Shown here: positions 1 through 9,359 of the stretch, piece after piece
How positions within the stretch are numbered: the first letter of the stretch is position 1
How the letters are laid out: each line of letters opens with the position of its first letter
Source: Flavobacterium sp.
Lineage (GTDB): Bacteria > Bacteroidota > Bacteroidia > Flavobacteriales > Flavobacteriaceae
DNA length: 64,000 bases
Direction of reading: 5' to 3'
Assembly: GCA_016721735.1 (NCBI GenBank)
Contig: JADKHM010000001.1
Span: 310,001-374,000, forward strand
Notes under the pieces: model-generated
The model's database searches: none
Seen by the model: only the letters and a program-made list of their open reading frames with translations
What the model was told of the DNA's origin: nothing
Position numbers and translations under genes: made by a program

Positions 1-54
1 CAGAAATACTTGGATGAAAATGGGAAGTTGCCGCGATGGAATGTGGCATTTTAA
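1..54 (+). CDS. C-terminal end of an unidentified protein (partial)
   Basis: The first 17 codons of the window are open and end at TAA (52-54), giving a tail that finishes PRWNVAF. A strong intrinsic terminator follows at once, which supports this being the true end of a + strand gene. The visible tail is too short to assign a family, so no function is proposed. Confidence 0.6.
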   Translation, partial: QKYLDENGKLPRWNVAF

Positions 55-61
55 GTAAATA

Positions 62-92
62 AAACCTGCTGTTTGGCAGGTTTCTTTATTTT
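62..92 (+). terminator. intrinsic terminator of the upstream partial gene
   Basis: Perfect 8-bp stem (AAACCTGC at 62-69 with GCAGGTTT at 76-83), 6-nt loop, then a T-rich tract. It lies 8 nt after the stop codon of the partial gene. Confidence 0.85.
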
Positions 93-143
93 ATGGAATG
101 CGAATAAACTTATTGTCATATATTTACGAATAAACAACAATGT

Positions 144-1609
144 ATGAAAAACTTCTATGTAATTTTCGCTTGTCTTTCTTTTCATTTTTTTACAGCTCAG
201 ATCATTACTTTTCAGGATCAGGATTTTAAAATGAAACTGGTTAATTCTGGGCCAAACTTACCTTGCGCGTACGACCAAAATGGATCAAGCATGGCTGTTG
301 ATGCTAATCATGACGGTGAGATTCAGGTGAGTGAAGTGGTAGATATTTATCAATTGTATTTAGTAGATCATAATATTGAAAATTTTACTGGGCTGCAGTA
401 TTTTACAAACCTCACTACTTTAGAGACTATTGGGAATTATGTGGGAAATCTTAATCTTACTGCACAACCCAATTTGCGCTACTTGTATTGTCATGACAGT
501 CAACTTTCATCCATTACTTTTAATCCGAATGCAAACCTTAGAACATTGCACTGCTATAACAATAATATAACGCAGTTGAATATCTCAGAATGACGAACCT
601 TCAAAATCTAGCCTGTCACAATAATTTGCTAACCGAGTTAGATATTAGTGGATTAGAAATGCTAGAAATAGTTGATTGTAGCATTAATCTTCTGACAAAC
701 TTAGATGTTAACGGCGATATCAGTCTACAAACCTTATATTGCCGACAAAATAATCTTACGTCGTTGCAAGTTGTAGGATTGAATGCACTCACTTATATCG
801 CGTGCGACAATAATCAAATTACTTCTCTGGATATTTCAGGTCACGCAAACTTAAATTACTTGACTTGTTCATTTAATCAACTCTCAACGTTAATTGTTTC
901 AGGATGCACCAGTATGACTGAGCTTTTGTGCAATAATAATCTCTTAACGAATTTAGATACTTCAGGATTAATATCGCTGAGTCGTCTTTATTGCTTTTCG
1001 AATCAACTGACTAGCTTGAATCTCTCTGAGAATATCAACCTCTTGATGCTGTTGTGCAATTCTAATTCTATTAGCGCTTTAGATTTTACTGGACTCCCAT
1101 TATTGACAAACCTATTGTGTTCAGATAATCTTTTGTCAACTTTAGATTTATCACAGCAGCCTATTTTTTTTCAACTGGAATGCAACAATAATAACCTCCA
1201 AACGCTTTACATAAAAAATAATTCGCAAGAAGGATTTCTTGAATTTTCGGGAAACCCGGGATTAAACCTAGTATGTGTTGATAACGAGCAATTAACCGAA
1301 GTGGAAGATATTGTAGCTCAATACAACTATGCAAATTGTACCGTTAATACAAACTGTCTTCTTTCAACAAATGAATTTGATACTGAATCGGTGACGATGT
1401 ACCCAAATCCGGCATCAAATGAACTCAATATTATTCTAAAAAGTCAATCAAAAATTACCATTTTCAATGTTTTAGGACAATCGATTTTGAACTTTCCGAA
1501 TGCAATCGGAAAGACTTCTTTAGACATTAGTAAATTAAACCCGGGCAATTATTTGATGAATATCAATTCACAAAATGAAAATTGGAACAAAAAGTTTATC
1601 AAACTTTAA
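144..1609 (+). pseudogene. leucine-rich-repeat T9SS-sorted surface protein, frameshifted
   Basis: Two overlapping frames (144-593 and 590-1609) together encode one protein of about 488 residues. It begins with a signal peptide (MKNFYVIFACLSFHFFTAQ), continues with about twelve leucine-rich repeats of 21 residues (pattern LxxLxxSxxxxLxxLxCxxNx, with a regular Cys-x-x-Asn), and ends with a type IX secretion sorting domain starting YPNPASNELNI. The repeat register runs straight across the break: LNISE in frame one is followed by MTNLQNLACHNN in frame two, exactly one repeat. Restoring one A in the AA run at about 588-590 heals the frame. Such proteins are exported by T9SS and attached to or released from the cell surface; the ligand is unknown. 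The break is either a base-calling indel or a recent mutation. Confidence 0.8.
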
Positions 1610-1630
1610 TGCTACTAAAATATTAAAAAT

Positions 1631-1661
1631 AAAAAGCCTCATAATTACATGAGGCTTTTTT
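1631..1661. terminator. bidirectional terminator between LRR gene and fumC
   Basis: Twelve-base perfect stem (1631-1642 with 1649-1660) flanked by A-run and T-run, placed between two convergent genes, so it can stop transcription from both sides. Confidence 0.85.
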
Positions 1662-1672
1662 ATTATTGCGAA

Positions 1673-3070
1673 TTACTTCAAACTTCCCACCATTTCTTCC
1701 GGTTTCACCCAAGCATCAAAATCTTCCGCTGATACATAACCTAAGCGAACAGCCTCGTCTTTCAGTGTTGTTCCGTTCTTATGCGCCGTTTGCGCAATTT
1801 CAGCAGATTTATAGTATCCAATTTTGGTGTTTAAAGCGGTCACCAACATCAATGAATTGTCAACCAATTCTTTGATGCGTTTGTAATTTGGTTCGATGCC
1901 GCTCGCGCAATGCTCCTCAAACGACAAACATGCATCGCCTAATAATCTCGCCGATTGCAGGAAGTTCGCCGCCATGACAGGTTTGAAAACGTTCAATTCG
2001 TAATGCCCTTGCATGCCGCCGACGCTAATGGCGACGTCGTTTCCGATGATTTGTGCGCAAACCATCGTCAGCGCTTCACATTGCGTTGGATTTACTTTTC
2101 CTGGCATGATCGAAGAACCTGGTTCATTTTCAGGAATTAAAATTTCACCAATTCCGGAACGTGGACCAGAAGCTAGCATTCTAATGTCATTTGCGATTTT
2201 GTTTAAAGAAACCGCCAATTGTTTTAAAGCGCCGTGACTTTCAACAATTGCATCGTGTGAAGCCAATGCTTCAAATTTGTTGGGTGCTGTTACAAAAGGA
2301 TGGCCGGTAAACTTGGCAATATATTGTGCAACTTTTACATCGTAACCGTCGGGCGTATTCAATCCCGTGCCGACAGCGGTTCCGCCCAATGCCACTTCTG
2401 AAAGATGTGACAAAGTATTTTTTAGTGCTTTTATGCCGTAATTTAATTGAGCAACGTAACCAGAGATTTCTTGTCCAAGGGTTAATGGCGTCGCGTCCAT
2501 CAGGTGCGTTCGACCAATTTTTACCACATTGTTGTAAGCAACAGCTTTAGCTTGTAATGTATCTCGCAATTTTTCAACACCAGGAATGGTAGTTTCAACA
2601 ACTGCTTTATAAGCCGCAATATGCATTCCGGTTGGGAAAGTATCGTTAGAGGATTGTGATTTGTTGACGTCGTCATTGGCTTTTACCACAGGTTCGCCTT
2701 CACCAATTTTGAAACCTGCCAAAACTTGCGCGCGATTTGCCACCACTTCATTAACATTCATATTGCTTTGCGTTCCTGAACCCGTTTGCCAAATCACTAA
2801 AGGAAATTGATCGTCGAGTTGGCCAGCAAGAATCTCGTCGCAAACGGTAGCAATCGCATCACGTTTTTCGGTTGATAACACGCCTAAGTCGCAATTGGCA
2901 TAAGCCGCAGCTTTCTTCAGATAGGCAAAACCTTCTATAATTTCTTTAGGCATAGAGGCCGATGGACCGATTTTGAAGTTGTTTCTAGATCGTTCTGTTT
3001 GTGCGCCCCAATATTTATCGGCTGGGACTTTTACTTCGCCCATGGTGTCTTTTTCAATTCTGTATTCCAT
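1673..3070 (-). CDS. fumC: class II fumarate hydratase
   Basis: Converts fumarate to L-malate reversibly in the TCA cycle; homotetrameric, cytoplasmic, iron-independent. The 465-residue product has the substrate-binding TGSGTQSNMNVNEV stretch near residue 100 and the superfamily signature GSSIMPGKVNP near residues 317-327; together these indicate class II fumarase rather than aspartase or argininosuccinate lyase. The start is the ATG at 3070 (MEYRIEKDTMGEV). The frame is open further upstream, but that extension is translated from a low-complexity intergenic repeat and is not family sequence. The gene stands alone, convergent with the LRR gene, with a repeat-rich 400-nt upstream region. Confidence 0.95.
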   Translation of the reverse strand: MEYRIEKDTMGEVKVPADKYWGAQTERSRNNFKIGPSASMPKEIIEGFAYLKKAAAYANCDLGVLSTEKRDAIATVCDEILAGQLDDQFPLVIWQTGSGTQSNMNVNEVVANRAQVLAGFKIGEGEPVVKANDDVNKSQSSNDTFPTGMHIAAYKAVVETTIPGVEKLRDTLQAKAVAYNNVVKIGRTHLMDATPLTLGQEISGYVAQLNYGIKALKNTLSHLSEVALGGTAVGTGLNTPDGYDVKVAQYIAKFTGHPFVTAPNKFEALASHDAIVESHGALKQLAVSLNKIANDIRMLASGPRSGIGEILIPENEPGSSIMPGKVNPTQCEALTMVCAQIIGNDVAISVGGMQGHYELNVFKPVMAANFLQSARLLGDACLSFEEHCASGIEPNYKRIKELVDNSLMLVTALNTKIGYYKSAEIAQTAHKNGTTLKDEAVRLGYVSAEDFDAWVKPEEMVGSLK

Positions 3071-3244
3071 TGTTTTTTTGTTATAGGTTATAAGTTGTAC
3101 GTTATATGTTGAATGTTGTATGTTGTATGTTTGGGCGTGACCACAAGGGTCGGGCTTTCGCACTCGCTTTTTTTCGCTGAACGCCAGCGAAAAAAGAGCT
3201 CAGACAATTGCTTAATCCCTCACGCGACTCCCGGTTTACGAGAT
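3071..3244. repeat. intergenic low-complexity repeat plus GC-richer hairpin block upstream of fumC
   Basis: Next to the fumC start (about 3080-3130) is a degenerate run of short units such as GTTGTATGTT. It is followed by a GC-richer block from about 3132 whose centre is an 11-bp inverted repeat (3168-3178 with 3186-3196, loop GAACGCC) ending near CCCTCACGC at about 3217-3225. No coding potential was seen on either strand. The block abuts one copy of the dispersed element described at 3245-3357. It occurs once in the window. Confidence 0.5.
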
Positions 3245-3357
3245 GCCCTAGCCCCGATAGCAGTTTCCTTCTTGTGTGAGAAATCCTTGGATTGCGCTAA
3301 GCATCAACAGCTACGCAATGACAAGATTGGAATGATAGCGGGAATTAGCTCCTAAAA
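3245..3357 (-). repeat. dispersed intergenic element, copy 1
   Basis: Read on the minus strand it begins TTTTAGGAGCTAATTCCCGC and ends CTATCGGGGCTAGGGC, the conserved ends shared with four other copies in the window. The middle holds a variable imperfect hairpin. It lies upstream of fumC, on the fumC strand. Confidence 0.8.
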
Positions 3358-3411
3358 AGCTGTCCAAATTTACGTATAAATACTATTTTATAAAAATTGA
3401 TTTGGAATTAA

Positions 3412-3442
3412 TTGGTAAGAAAAAATAATACACTTACATTTG
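3412..3442 (+). promoter_or_regulatory. Bacteroidota-type promoter for the small membrane protein
   Basis: TTG at 3412-3414 and TACATTTG at 3435-3442, separated by 20 nt. This matches the Bacteroidota -33/-7 pattern. The ATG follows 28 nt after the -7 box. Confidence 0.6.
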
Positions 3443-3470
3443 CGTATAAATCAAAAAAATTCCGGAAAAC

Positions 3471-3635
3471 ATGTTTGATTTTTCACAGTATTTAGGCTTT
3501 TTATTATTCTTAACCGTCCTAACCATAGGATTTTGGTTGATGTTTTTCTTAGTAGCTTTCGTTCAGTATTGGATTGGTGGCGCACTTTGGGAAATGTATA
3601 AAGAGAAAAAAGCTAAAAAAGCAGCATCTAATTAA
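3471..3635 (+). CDS. small single-pass membrane protein, unknown function
   Basis: A 54-codon ORF with its own consensus promoter and its own strong terminator, which makes it credible despite its length. It encodes a short N-terminus, a hydrophobic stretch of about 25 residues (LGFLLFLTVLTIGFWLMFFL), an aromatic segment, and a lysine-rich cytoplasmic-type tail (KEKKAKKAASN). I do not recognise the family. The Lys-rich C-terminus fits inner-membrane insertion with the tail in the cytoplasm. Confidence 0.65.
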   Translation: MFDFSQYLGFLLFLTVLTIGFWLMFFLVAFVQYWIGGALWEMYKEKKAKKAASN

Positions 3636-3644
3636 TTTAGAGCA

Positions 3645-3678
3645 GAAAAAAGGAACTCGATTGAGTTCCTTTTTTTTA
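3645..3678 (+). terminator. terminator of the small membrane protein gene
   Basis: Thirteen-base stem (3646-3658 with 3663-3675), loop GATT, long T tract, 10 nt after the stop codon. Confidence 0.85.
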
Positions 3679-3774
3679 TCCTTAACCGCAGTTTACTTCG
3701 TCCGTTCGCATTCGCTTGGGTCACAGATTATTAAATTTGATAAAAATCTGCGAATCTGCGGTAAAATTTATTTT

Positions 3775-6239
3775 CTAATAATCCTCGCCACCACTGTCAT
3801 TTTCTCTTTTGGTTTTCTCACGTTCGTTTTTCTGTTTGTTGAATCGATAGGTAAACGAAAGTGTGATTTGGCGTTCTCGCCACTGCATTTCACTGTACGA
3901 ATTGACGTTGGGCAAATTAAGATCGTTGATTCTCTTTCTAGAATTAAAAACATCACTCACATTAAAAGCGATTGTTCCTTTGTCCTTCAGCACATCTTTG
4001 CTCAACGCTAAGTTCATAGAAGCAACGCCAATGGTTTTTCCTTGCGCGGTTTTTTGTGGCGCATTATAAGTGCCGTTGAGTTGAAAATCGACTTTATAAG
4101 GAAAACTAATTTTCGAGGATAAGCGTGTGAACCATGTTGAAGATGTGTTGTATAAATCGATGGTTTCTGTGGTGTTGTCGGTTTTGATGTAGGTGTAACG
4201 ACCGTCGGTTTTGTTGCTAAAATAATTGAAATTGCCATTGAGTTTCCACCATTTGTATGGCGTGTAATTGAGCGTGAATTCGAATCCCAATTTGTTATCG
4301 GTTGCCAAGTTGAAAGGCGTATTTACAATTACCGGAATACCATTAATCAAATCGCCGCGTTCTTTTCTAATGACTTGAAACGAATTTTTGGTATTGTTGA
4401 GATAAATCGAGGTGTTTAAAGTGATTTTGCTCCATTTTTTTAGTAATCCTAAATCATAAGCATCGCTCAATGCAGGATCTAAATCGGGATTTCCGACAAA
4501 CAAATTGACATTGCTTGAATACGATGAAAACGGATTAATAAAACGATCTCGTGGTCGGTTAATGCGTTTGCTGTAATTTAAGGAAAGACTAGTGTTATCA
4601 TTAAATTCATAAGTTAGAAAAGCGCTCGGGAAGAAGTTGTTGTATTTTTTGGTGTTGTAATCCTGTGTAACCAGTTGGTTGATTTGGATTTTGAATCCTC
4701 AAATCTTAGTCCACCCAAAACCGACAACTTTTTGATCTTAGTACCAATTTGCGTATACGCTGCGTTGACATATTCTTTGTATTCTAAAGTATTGGTAAAT
4801 TGCGTGTTGATCGAGAAGTTGTTGATGCCGAGTGTATCTTCTTCAACTTTATAATCAGAAATTAAAGTGGCGTAATTTCCTCTAACTCCAAATTCAAATT
4901 GGCTTTTCTTTCCAAACGGCAATACATAATCCGCTTGAACCAGATTTCGGCTTTGGCGTTGTTTGTTGGTGGTGCGTTCCGAAGTAATAAAACGAGCAAC
5001 AGGTAGGATTTGGTTGCCGTAAATATTTGAATTTTCTAAATCGGTATTGACAGAAAACGCACCGTCAATGGTGAACTTATGTCCGTCTTTTTTAAATTTT
5101 TTGATGTAATTGGTGTTGTATTCTACATCTTGGCTGGAACGAGTTAAGTCGTTCTTGCGTTCTCTTTTTTCAAACGTACCTGAAGGTGAATAAATATCAT
5201 AAGTGACATTTTCAGGATTGCCACCTTTGTTTTTTCTGAGTGATAAGGTGTTGGTCCAAGAGGAAGTCGCATCTAAGTATAATTCTATTCCAAAGTTGCC
5301 GTTGAAGCCTTCACGCTTTCTTTGGTTTTCTCTGCGTTCCTCTATATAAGAAACCAAATCGCCATTGTCATCAAAATTTTCTTGGTCGATTTTGGTATTT
5401 CCAGGACCGTTACTTTTACTATAACCCAAAGTAGTGAACAAATTAGATTCTTTATTTTTGATATTAAAATTTCCCGAAACGCCTGAATTTTCTGGATCTC
5501 CAGCAGAGAGGATGATACTTCCATTAAATCCTTGATTCTTACCTTTCTTCAAAATGATATTGAGAATTCCGCCGCCACCCTCTGCATCATATCGTGCAGA
5601 CGGATTCGTGATGACTTCCACTTTATCAATAGCATCTGCTGGTATGATACGCAAGGCTTCTGAGATATTTACTGCATTGGAGGGCTTTCCGTCGATGAGG
5701 ATTGTCACATTTTCATTTCCTCTGAGGCTAACTTTACCTTCTACATCTACTTGTACAGAAGGAATGTTATCTAGAACATCGCTTACGGTTCCTCCTTTAA
5801 CGATAAGATCTTGACCAACCGTGTATACCTTTTTATCTAATTTGATTTCGATGTATGATTTCTCTGCTCGAACATTTACTTCTTGCAATTGCGTATAATC
5901 CTCTTCTAATGCAATCGTCTCTAAAGTTGTATCTGCGGTTAATTTTCGCTCTGAAATGACAAAAGGTTTAAACGAAATGAACTCTGCTTTTATGCTATAT
6001 GTTCCTGCTGGGATTGACGCTTCAAATTCGCCTTTGCTATTGGTAATTCCACCTCCAATAATTTTTGGAAACCTTGCATGTGTTAGGGTGATAGTCGCGT
6101 ATTCGAGCGGCTTTTGACTAACTTTATCGATTATGATTCCTTTTACTTTAATTCTTGGAAAATCAGATTTGTTTTGTCCAAAAGTCAAAAAGGTGAGGAA
6201 GAAGAACAGCGAAGTGCAAATGGATTTTAAGAATAACAT
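3775..6239 (-). pseudogene. TonB-dependent-receptor-like outer-membrane beta-barrel protein, frameshifted
   Basis: Intact, this would be about 821 residues: a signal peptide (MLFLKSICTSLFFFLTFLTFGQ), a carboxypeptidase-regulatory-like beta-sandwich near residues 29-110 (KVKGIIIDKVSQKPLEYATI), a plug domain (GGTVSDVLDNIPSVQVDVEG and RIIPADAIDKVEVITNPSA), and a C-terminal barrel of the OMP_b-brl_3 type ending RERQITLSFTYRFNK. The frame is lost at the TTTT run at 4689-4692. Adding one A on the coding strand joins the halves through KIQINQLVTQDYNTKKYNNF and YEFNDNTSLSLNYSKRINRP, typical barrel sequence. Family members sit in the outer membrane; substrate is unknown. No SusD partner is adjacent, so a glycan-uptake role is not supported. 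Confidence 0.85.
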
Positions 6240-6256
6240 GGATACAATTTAGGTTG

Positions 6257-6264
6257 CAAATTTA
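6257..6264 (-). promoter_or_regulatory. -7 promoter element of the barrel protein gene
   Basis: TAAATTTG on the minus strand, 18 nt ahead of the ATG. No convincing -33 TTG at the usual spacing. Confidence 0.45.
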
Positions 6265-6317
6265 AAATATGGTAAGGCAAACTTTACTAATCTTTAGTTA
6301 AATGAAAGTGCTTTTCA

Positions 6318-6659
6318 CTATAGAATTGCCTTTGCCTTATCATATGGTCGCGCGATCACGGCTTTATTTTCGTTTATAACAATGGGTCTTTCTATCAAAA
6401 TGGGATGTTGGACCATGGCTTGAATAACTTCTGAGTCTGACATTGATTTATGTTTAAAGTCGCTAATCCAAATAGATTCCTTTTGGCGCACCAATTCAAT
6501 TGGTTTGATTCTTAGCACTTGAATAATGGAGCTTAATTCCTCGAAAGTTGGTGGATTTACAAGATAATTAACAACGTCAATATCCTCTTTTTCTTGGTTT
6601 AAAAACGCCAAACATTCTCTTGATTTTCCGCATCTTGGGTTGTGAAAAATAGTAACCAT
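6318..6659 (-). CDS. ArsC/Spx-family reductase (arsenate reductase-like)
   Basis: A 113-residue thioredoxin-fold protein of the ArsC family. The N-terminus MVTIFHNPRCGKSRE carries the active-site Cys followed by GKSR, and the C-terminal part has the conserved arginine and proline context (ILIERPIVINENKAVIARP). The glutaredoxin-linked arsenate reductases of this family have this length. The ATG at 6659 is chosen because the family starts right before the first beta strand; an upstream in-frame start would add 25 unrelated residues. No arsenic-resistance neighbours (arsB, acr3, arsR) are present, so housekeeping YfgD-type function is as likely as arsenate detoxification. Confidence 0.85.
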   Translation of the reverse strand: MVTIFHNPRCGKSRECLAFLNQEKEDIDVVNYLVNPPTFEELSSIIQVLRIKPIELVRQKESIWISDFKHKSMSDSEVIQAMVQHPILIERPIVINENKAVIARPYDKAKAIL

Positions 6660-6760
6660 ACAACTATATTTTTTTTGCAAAGGAATTGATTTATAATTTA
6701 AAAATTGACTAAATTGCTCAAAACCTTCTGCCACATTTTGAAGAAGCTAAACAATTGAAA

Positions 6761-7711
6761 ATGTTTATTGAACAAGGAATTCATCGTGAAAATAAGTTTT
6801 GGAAATACATTGTAGGGTCCATCTTTATTATAGTCGCGTCAACTATTGGTCAATTGCCATTGCTATTTGCGGTTATTTTCAAATCGTTAGCTGATGGAAA
6901 AATGGTACCAGACAATCAAGATGATGTGATGAAAGTATTTGATTCTAATACCACACTTTTCTTGATTATGATTTCTTTTGTTTTTGCGATTTTTGGGGTG
7001 TATCTGGCCAACAAATATTGGCACAAACAAGATTTTATGACGATTGTGAGTTCAAGGAGAACAATTGATTGGAGTAGGGTATTCGTTTCTTTTTCGATTT
7101 GGACAGCATTCACAGTCATATCTACAGTATTGATGTATTATGGCAATCCAGAAGATTTTTCGGTTAATTTTAAACTGATTCCATTTTTGATATTAGCAGT
7201 TATCGCCATCATCTTAATTCCAATTCAAACCACCTGTGAAGAGCTCGTATTTAGAGGTTACTTGATGCATGGATTTGCAAATTTGTTCCGCAATAAATGG
7301 TTTCCATTGGTGATGACTTCTTTGATATTTGGCGTCATGCATATTTTTAATCCAGAAGTATCCAAAATGGGTTATATCGTTTTGGTGTATTATATCGGAA
7401 CTGGTTTTTTCTTGGGAGTGATGACGTTAATGGACGAAGGACTTGAATTGGCAATGGGGTTTCATGCTTCGAACAATTTGATTGGCGCATTGCTGGTGAC
7501 GACCGATTGGACTGTTTTTCAAACGAATTCTATTTTGAAAGACCTTTCCGAACCTTCGGCTGGTTTTGATATTATTTTGCCTGTCGTAATTGTGTATCCT
7601 ATGCTTTTAATTATCTTTAGTAAAAAATACCACTGGTCTGATTGGAAAGAGAAATTAACTGGAAAAATTAATATTCAAGTAAACAACGAAATAGAAGAAT
7701 CGTATGAGTAA
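6761..7711 (+). CDS. CPBP (CAAX/Abi) family intramembrane metalloprotease
   Basis: A 316-residue polytopic protein with about eight predicted membrane segments. It shows the three CPBP motifs: EELVFRGYLMHG (EExxxR, near residue 160), FGVMHIFN (FxxxH), and GFHASNN (HxxxN). These place a metal-dependent active site inside the membrane. The start is the ATG at 6761; a TTG six nt upstream would add two residues. The stop overlaps the menE start (ATG at 7704), so the two are translationally coupled. The substrate is unknown. Confidence 0.9.
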   Translation: MFIEQGIHRENKFWKYIVGSIFIIVASTIGQLPLLFAVIFKSLADGKMVPDNQDDVMKVFDSNTTLFLIMISFVFAIFGVYLANKYWHKQDFMTIVSSRRTIDWSRVFVSFSIWTAFTVISTVLMYYGNPEDFSVNFKLIPFLILAVIAIILIPIQTTCEELVFRGYLMHGFANLFRNKWFPLVMTSLIFGVMHIFNPEVSKMGYIVLVYYIGTGFFLGVMTLMDEGLELAMGFHASNNLIGALLVTTDWTVFQTNSILKDLSEPSAGFDIILPVVIVYPMLLIIFSKKYHWSDWKEKLTGKINIQVNNEIEESYE

Positions 7712-8753
7712 TCCAACGTATCACAACGTCCACAATAGCTTTAAGTTAGAAGGTTTTCACATGAATAAAGAAGACCTTTGTCGAGTTGCATACAGTTTTA
7801 TCAAAGAAGGTGAAGAATTCGAAAAACCGGTCGGGGATTTCCTTTTAGATTGGTTTGACGACAAGTCATATATCGACATGCAAACGTCAGGATCAACTGG
7901 AGCGCCTAAAACAATTCGTATTTCCAAGCAAGCGATGGTAGAATCGGCGATTGCTACTGGGGATTTCTTTGATATCCATCCTGGACAAAAAGTATTGCAA
8001 TGTTTGCCTGTAAAATATATTGCTGGAAAACTGATGTTTATTCGTGCTTTTATTTTAGGGTTGGAAATGAATTTTGTGGCGCCAACGTCAACACCGTTGT
8101 ATAATAATGATACTGAATACGATTTTGTAGCGATGGTTCCTTTGCAAGCGAAACACTCGCTTAAGGAATTAAGAAAGGTGAAGAAAGTGATTATTGGTGG
8201 TTCGATGATTAGTAAAGCGCTGGAAAATGAACTAAAAAAATTGCCGACAGAAGTCTACGAAACCTACGGAATGACGGAAACTATTACGCACATTGCTGCA
8301 AAACGAATAGGTGAAAAATCATTTACAGTTTTGCCCAACGTCACTATTTCTTATGACGATCGAAATTGCTTGGTTATTCATGCGCCGAGGATTTCAGATG
8401 ATATTATTATTACCAATGATTTGGTTGAGTTGGTGAATGAAAATCAATTTGTGTTTTTGGGTAGATTTGACAACATTGTTAATAGCGGTGGAATAAAATT
8501 AATTCCAGAGCAAATCGAGAAAAAATTAGCAGGAAAAATTGAAGGCCGTTATTTTGTCACTGGCAAGAAAGATGAGGAATTAGGAGAGAAACTCATTCTT
8601 ATTGTGGAAGGTGAAAAGCGAGAAATTGACAATGCTGTTTATAGCGATCTAGATAAATATGAAAAACCGAAAGAAGTTTATTTCGTCGCTAAATTTAAGG
8701 AAACAGAAAACGGAAAGATCATGCGAAACGAAACAAAAGCATTACTTGTTTAA
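7704..8753 (+). CDS. menE: AMP-binding enzyme, probable o-succinylbenzoate-CoA ligase
   Basis: A 349-residue adenylate-forming enzyme. It has the P-loop-like TSGSTGAPKTIRISK near residue 60, ETYGMTETITHIA near residue 190, and the hinge and C-terminal Lys region (LGRFDNIVNSGGIKLIP, then ENGKIMRNETKALL). It is much shorter than usual acyl-CoA ligases (500+), which is the normal size for MenE of Bacteroidota. MenE activates o-succinylbenzoate in menaquinone synthesis. Assignment as MenE rests on size and on the CPBP-AMP-binding pair, which is familiar next to men genes in flavobacteria; no other men gene is in the window. It overlaps the CPBP gene by 8 nt and ends at a strong terminator. Confidence 0.8.
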   Translation: MSNPTYHNVHNSFKLEGFHMNKEDLCRVAYSFIKEGEEFEKPVGDFLLDWFDDKSYIDMQTSGSTGAPKTIRISKQAMVESAIATGDFFDIHPGQKVLQCLPVKYIAGKLMFIRAFILGLEMNFVAPTSTPLYNNDTEYDFVAMVPLQAKHSLKELRKVKKVIIGGSMISKALENELKKLPTEVYETYGMTETITHIAAKRIGEKSFTVLPNVTISYDDRNCLVIHAPRISDDIIITNDLVELVNENQFVFLGRFDNIVNSGGIKLIPEQIEKKLAGKIEGRYFVTGKKDEELGEKLILIVEGEKREIDNAVYSDLDKYEKPKEVYFVAKFKETENGKIMRNETKALLV

Positions 8754-8758
8754 ATAAG

Positions 8759-8788
8759 AAGGCACTTCGGTTGAAGTGCCTTTTTTTT
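8759..8788 (+). terminator. terminator of the CPBP-menE operon
   Basis: Ten-base stem (AAGGCACTTC at 8759-8768), loop GGTT, GAAGTGCC at 8773-8780, eight T. Confidence 0.9.
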
Positions 8789-8803
8789 AGAGGATGATGT
8801 TAT

Positions 8804-9226
8804 TTACTTTTCCATTTTAAAATAGTAGTCTGCTGAGTGTTTACCGCCGCCGTAAAAGAGAAAAAATATAGCGATTCCGAAAGCAGCGGTGGACAATATC
8901 AAGTTGTTTGCATTCATGTCACCAAGAAAATTAATCAGCACAGCGCCCAATAAAATAGGGAGTTGCGCAATAATCGCCCATCTGGTTAGCAAGCCAAAAA
9001 CTATCATGATTCCACCCATGATATGCGCTGAAGCTATATAGTGAAAGGTTAACATGCCGCCCATAAAATTGCTTACTGGCGAAATTACATCTTCAAATTC
9101 TCGACTGTGGGTTATAAAAGAGAAACCTTTCAGAAGTAAAAAAGCACCGAATCCAATTCTTAAAATGTCGAGCGAATAATACGTATGAGCATTCGCCCAT
9201 TTATTCATTTTTTTTACATTGTCCAT
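8804..9226 (-). CDS. DoxX-family membrane protein
   Basis: A 140-residue protein with four hydrophobic segments and DoxX features: SLDILRIGFGAFLLLKG at the first segment, then IASAHIMGGIMIVFGLLTRWA. DoxX proteins are small integral membrane proteins; some take part in thiosulfate oxidation or redox control, but most have no tested role. It stands alone, convergent with menE. About 130 nt of AT-rich sequence upstream show no clear promoter. Confidence 0.85.
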   Translation of the reverse strand: MDNVKKMNKWANAHTYYSLDILRIGFGAFLLLKGFSFITHSREFEDVISPVSNFMGGMLTFHYIASAHIMGGIMIVFGLLTRWAIIAQLPILLGAVLINFLGDMNANNLILSTAAFGIAIFFLFYGGGKHSADYYFKMEK

Positions 9227-9359
9227 AGTTAGTTGATTATGAAATTAATACTAAGTTACTATATAATAACGAATTACATAACAATAAAATTGTTAATTGT
9301 TAATACATAAACAACTAAAAATATTAAAACCCTACATATTCTATAAACAAGTCTTTTAA

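Noticed and set aside
3071..3163. 31-codon N-terminal extension of FumC
   Set aside because: It is translated from a low-complexity repeat, and fumarases start near the MEYRIEKDTMGEV block.
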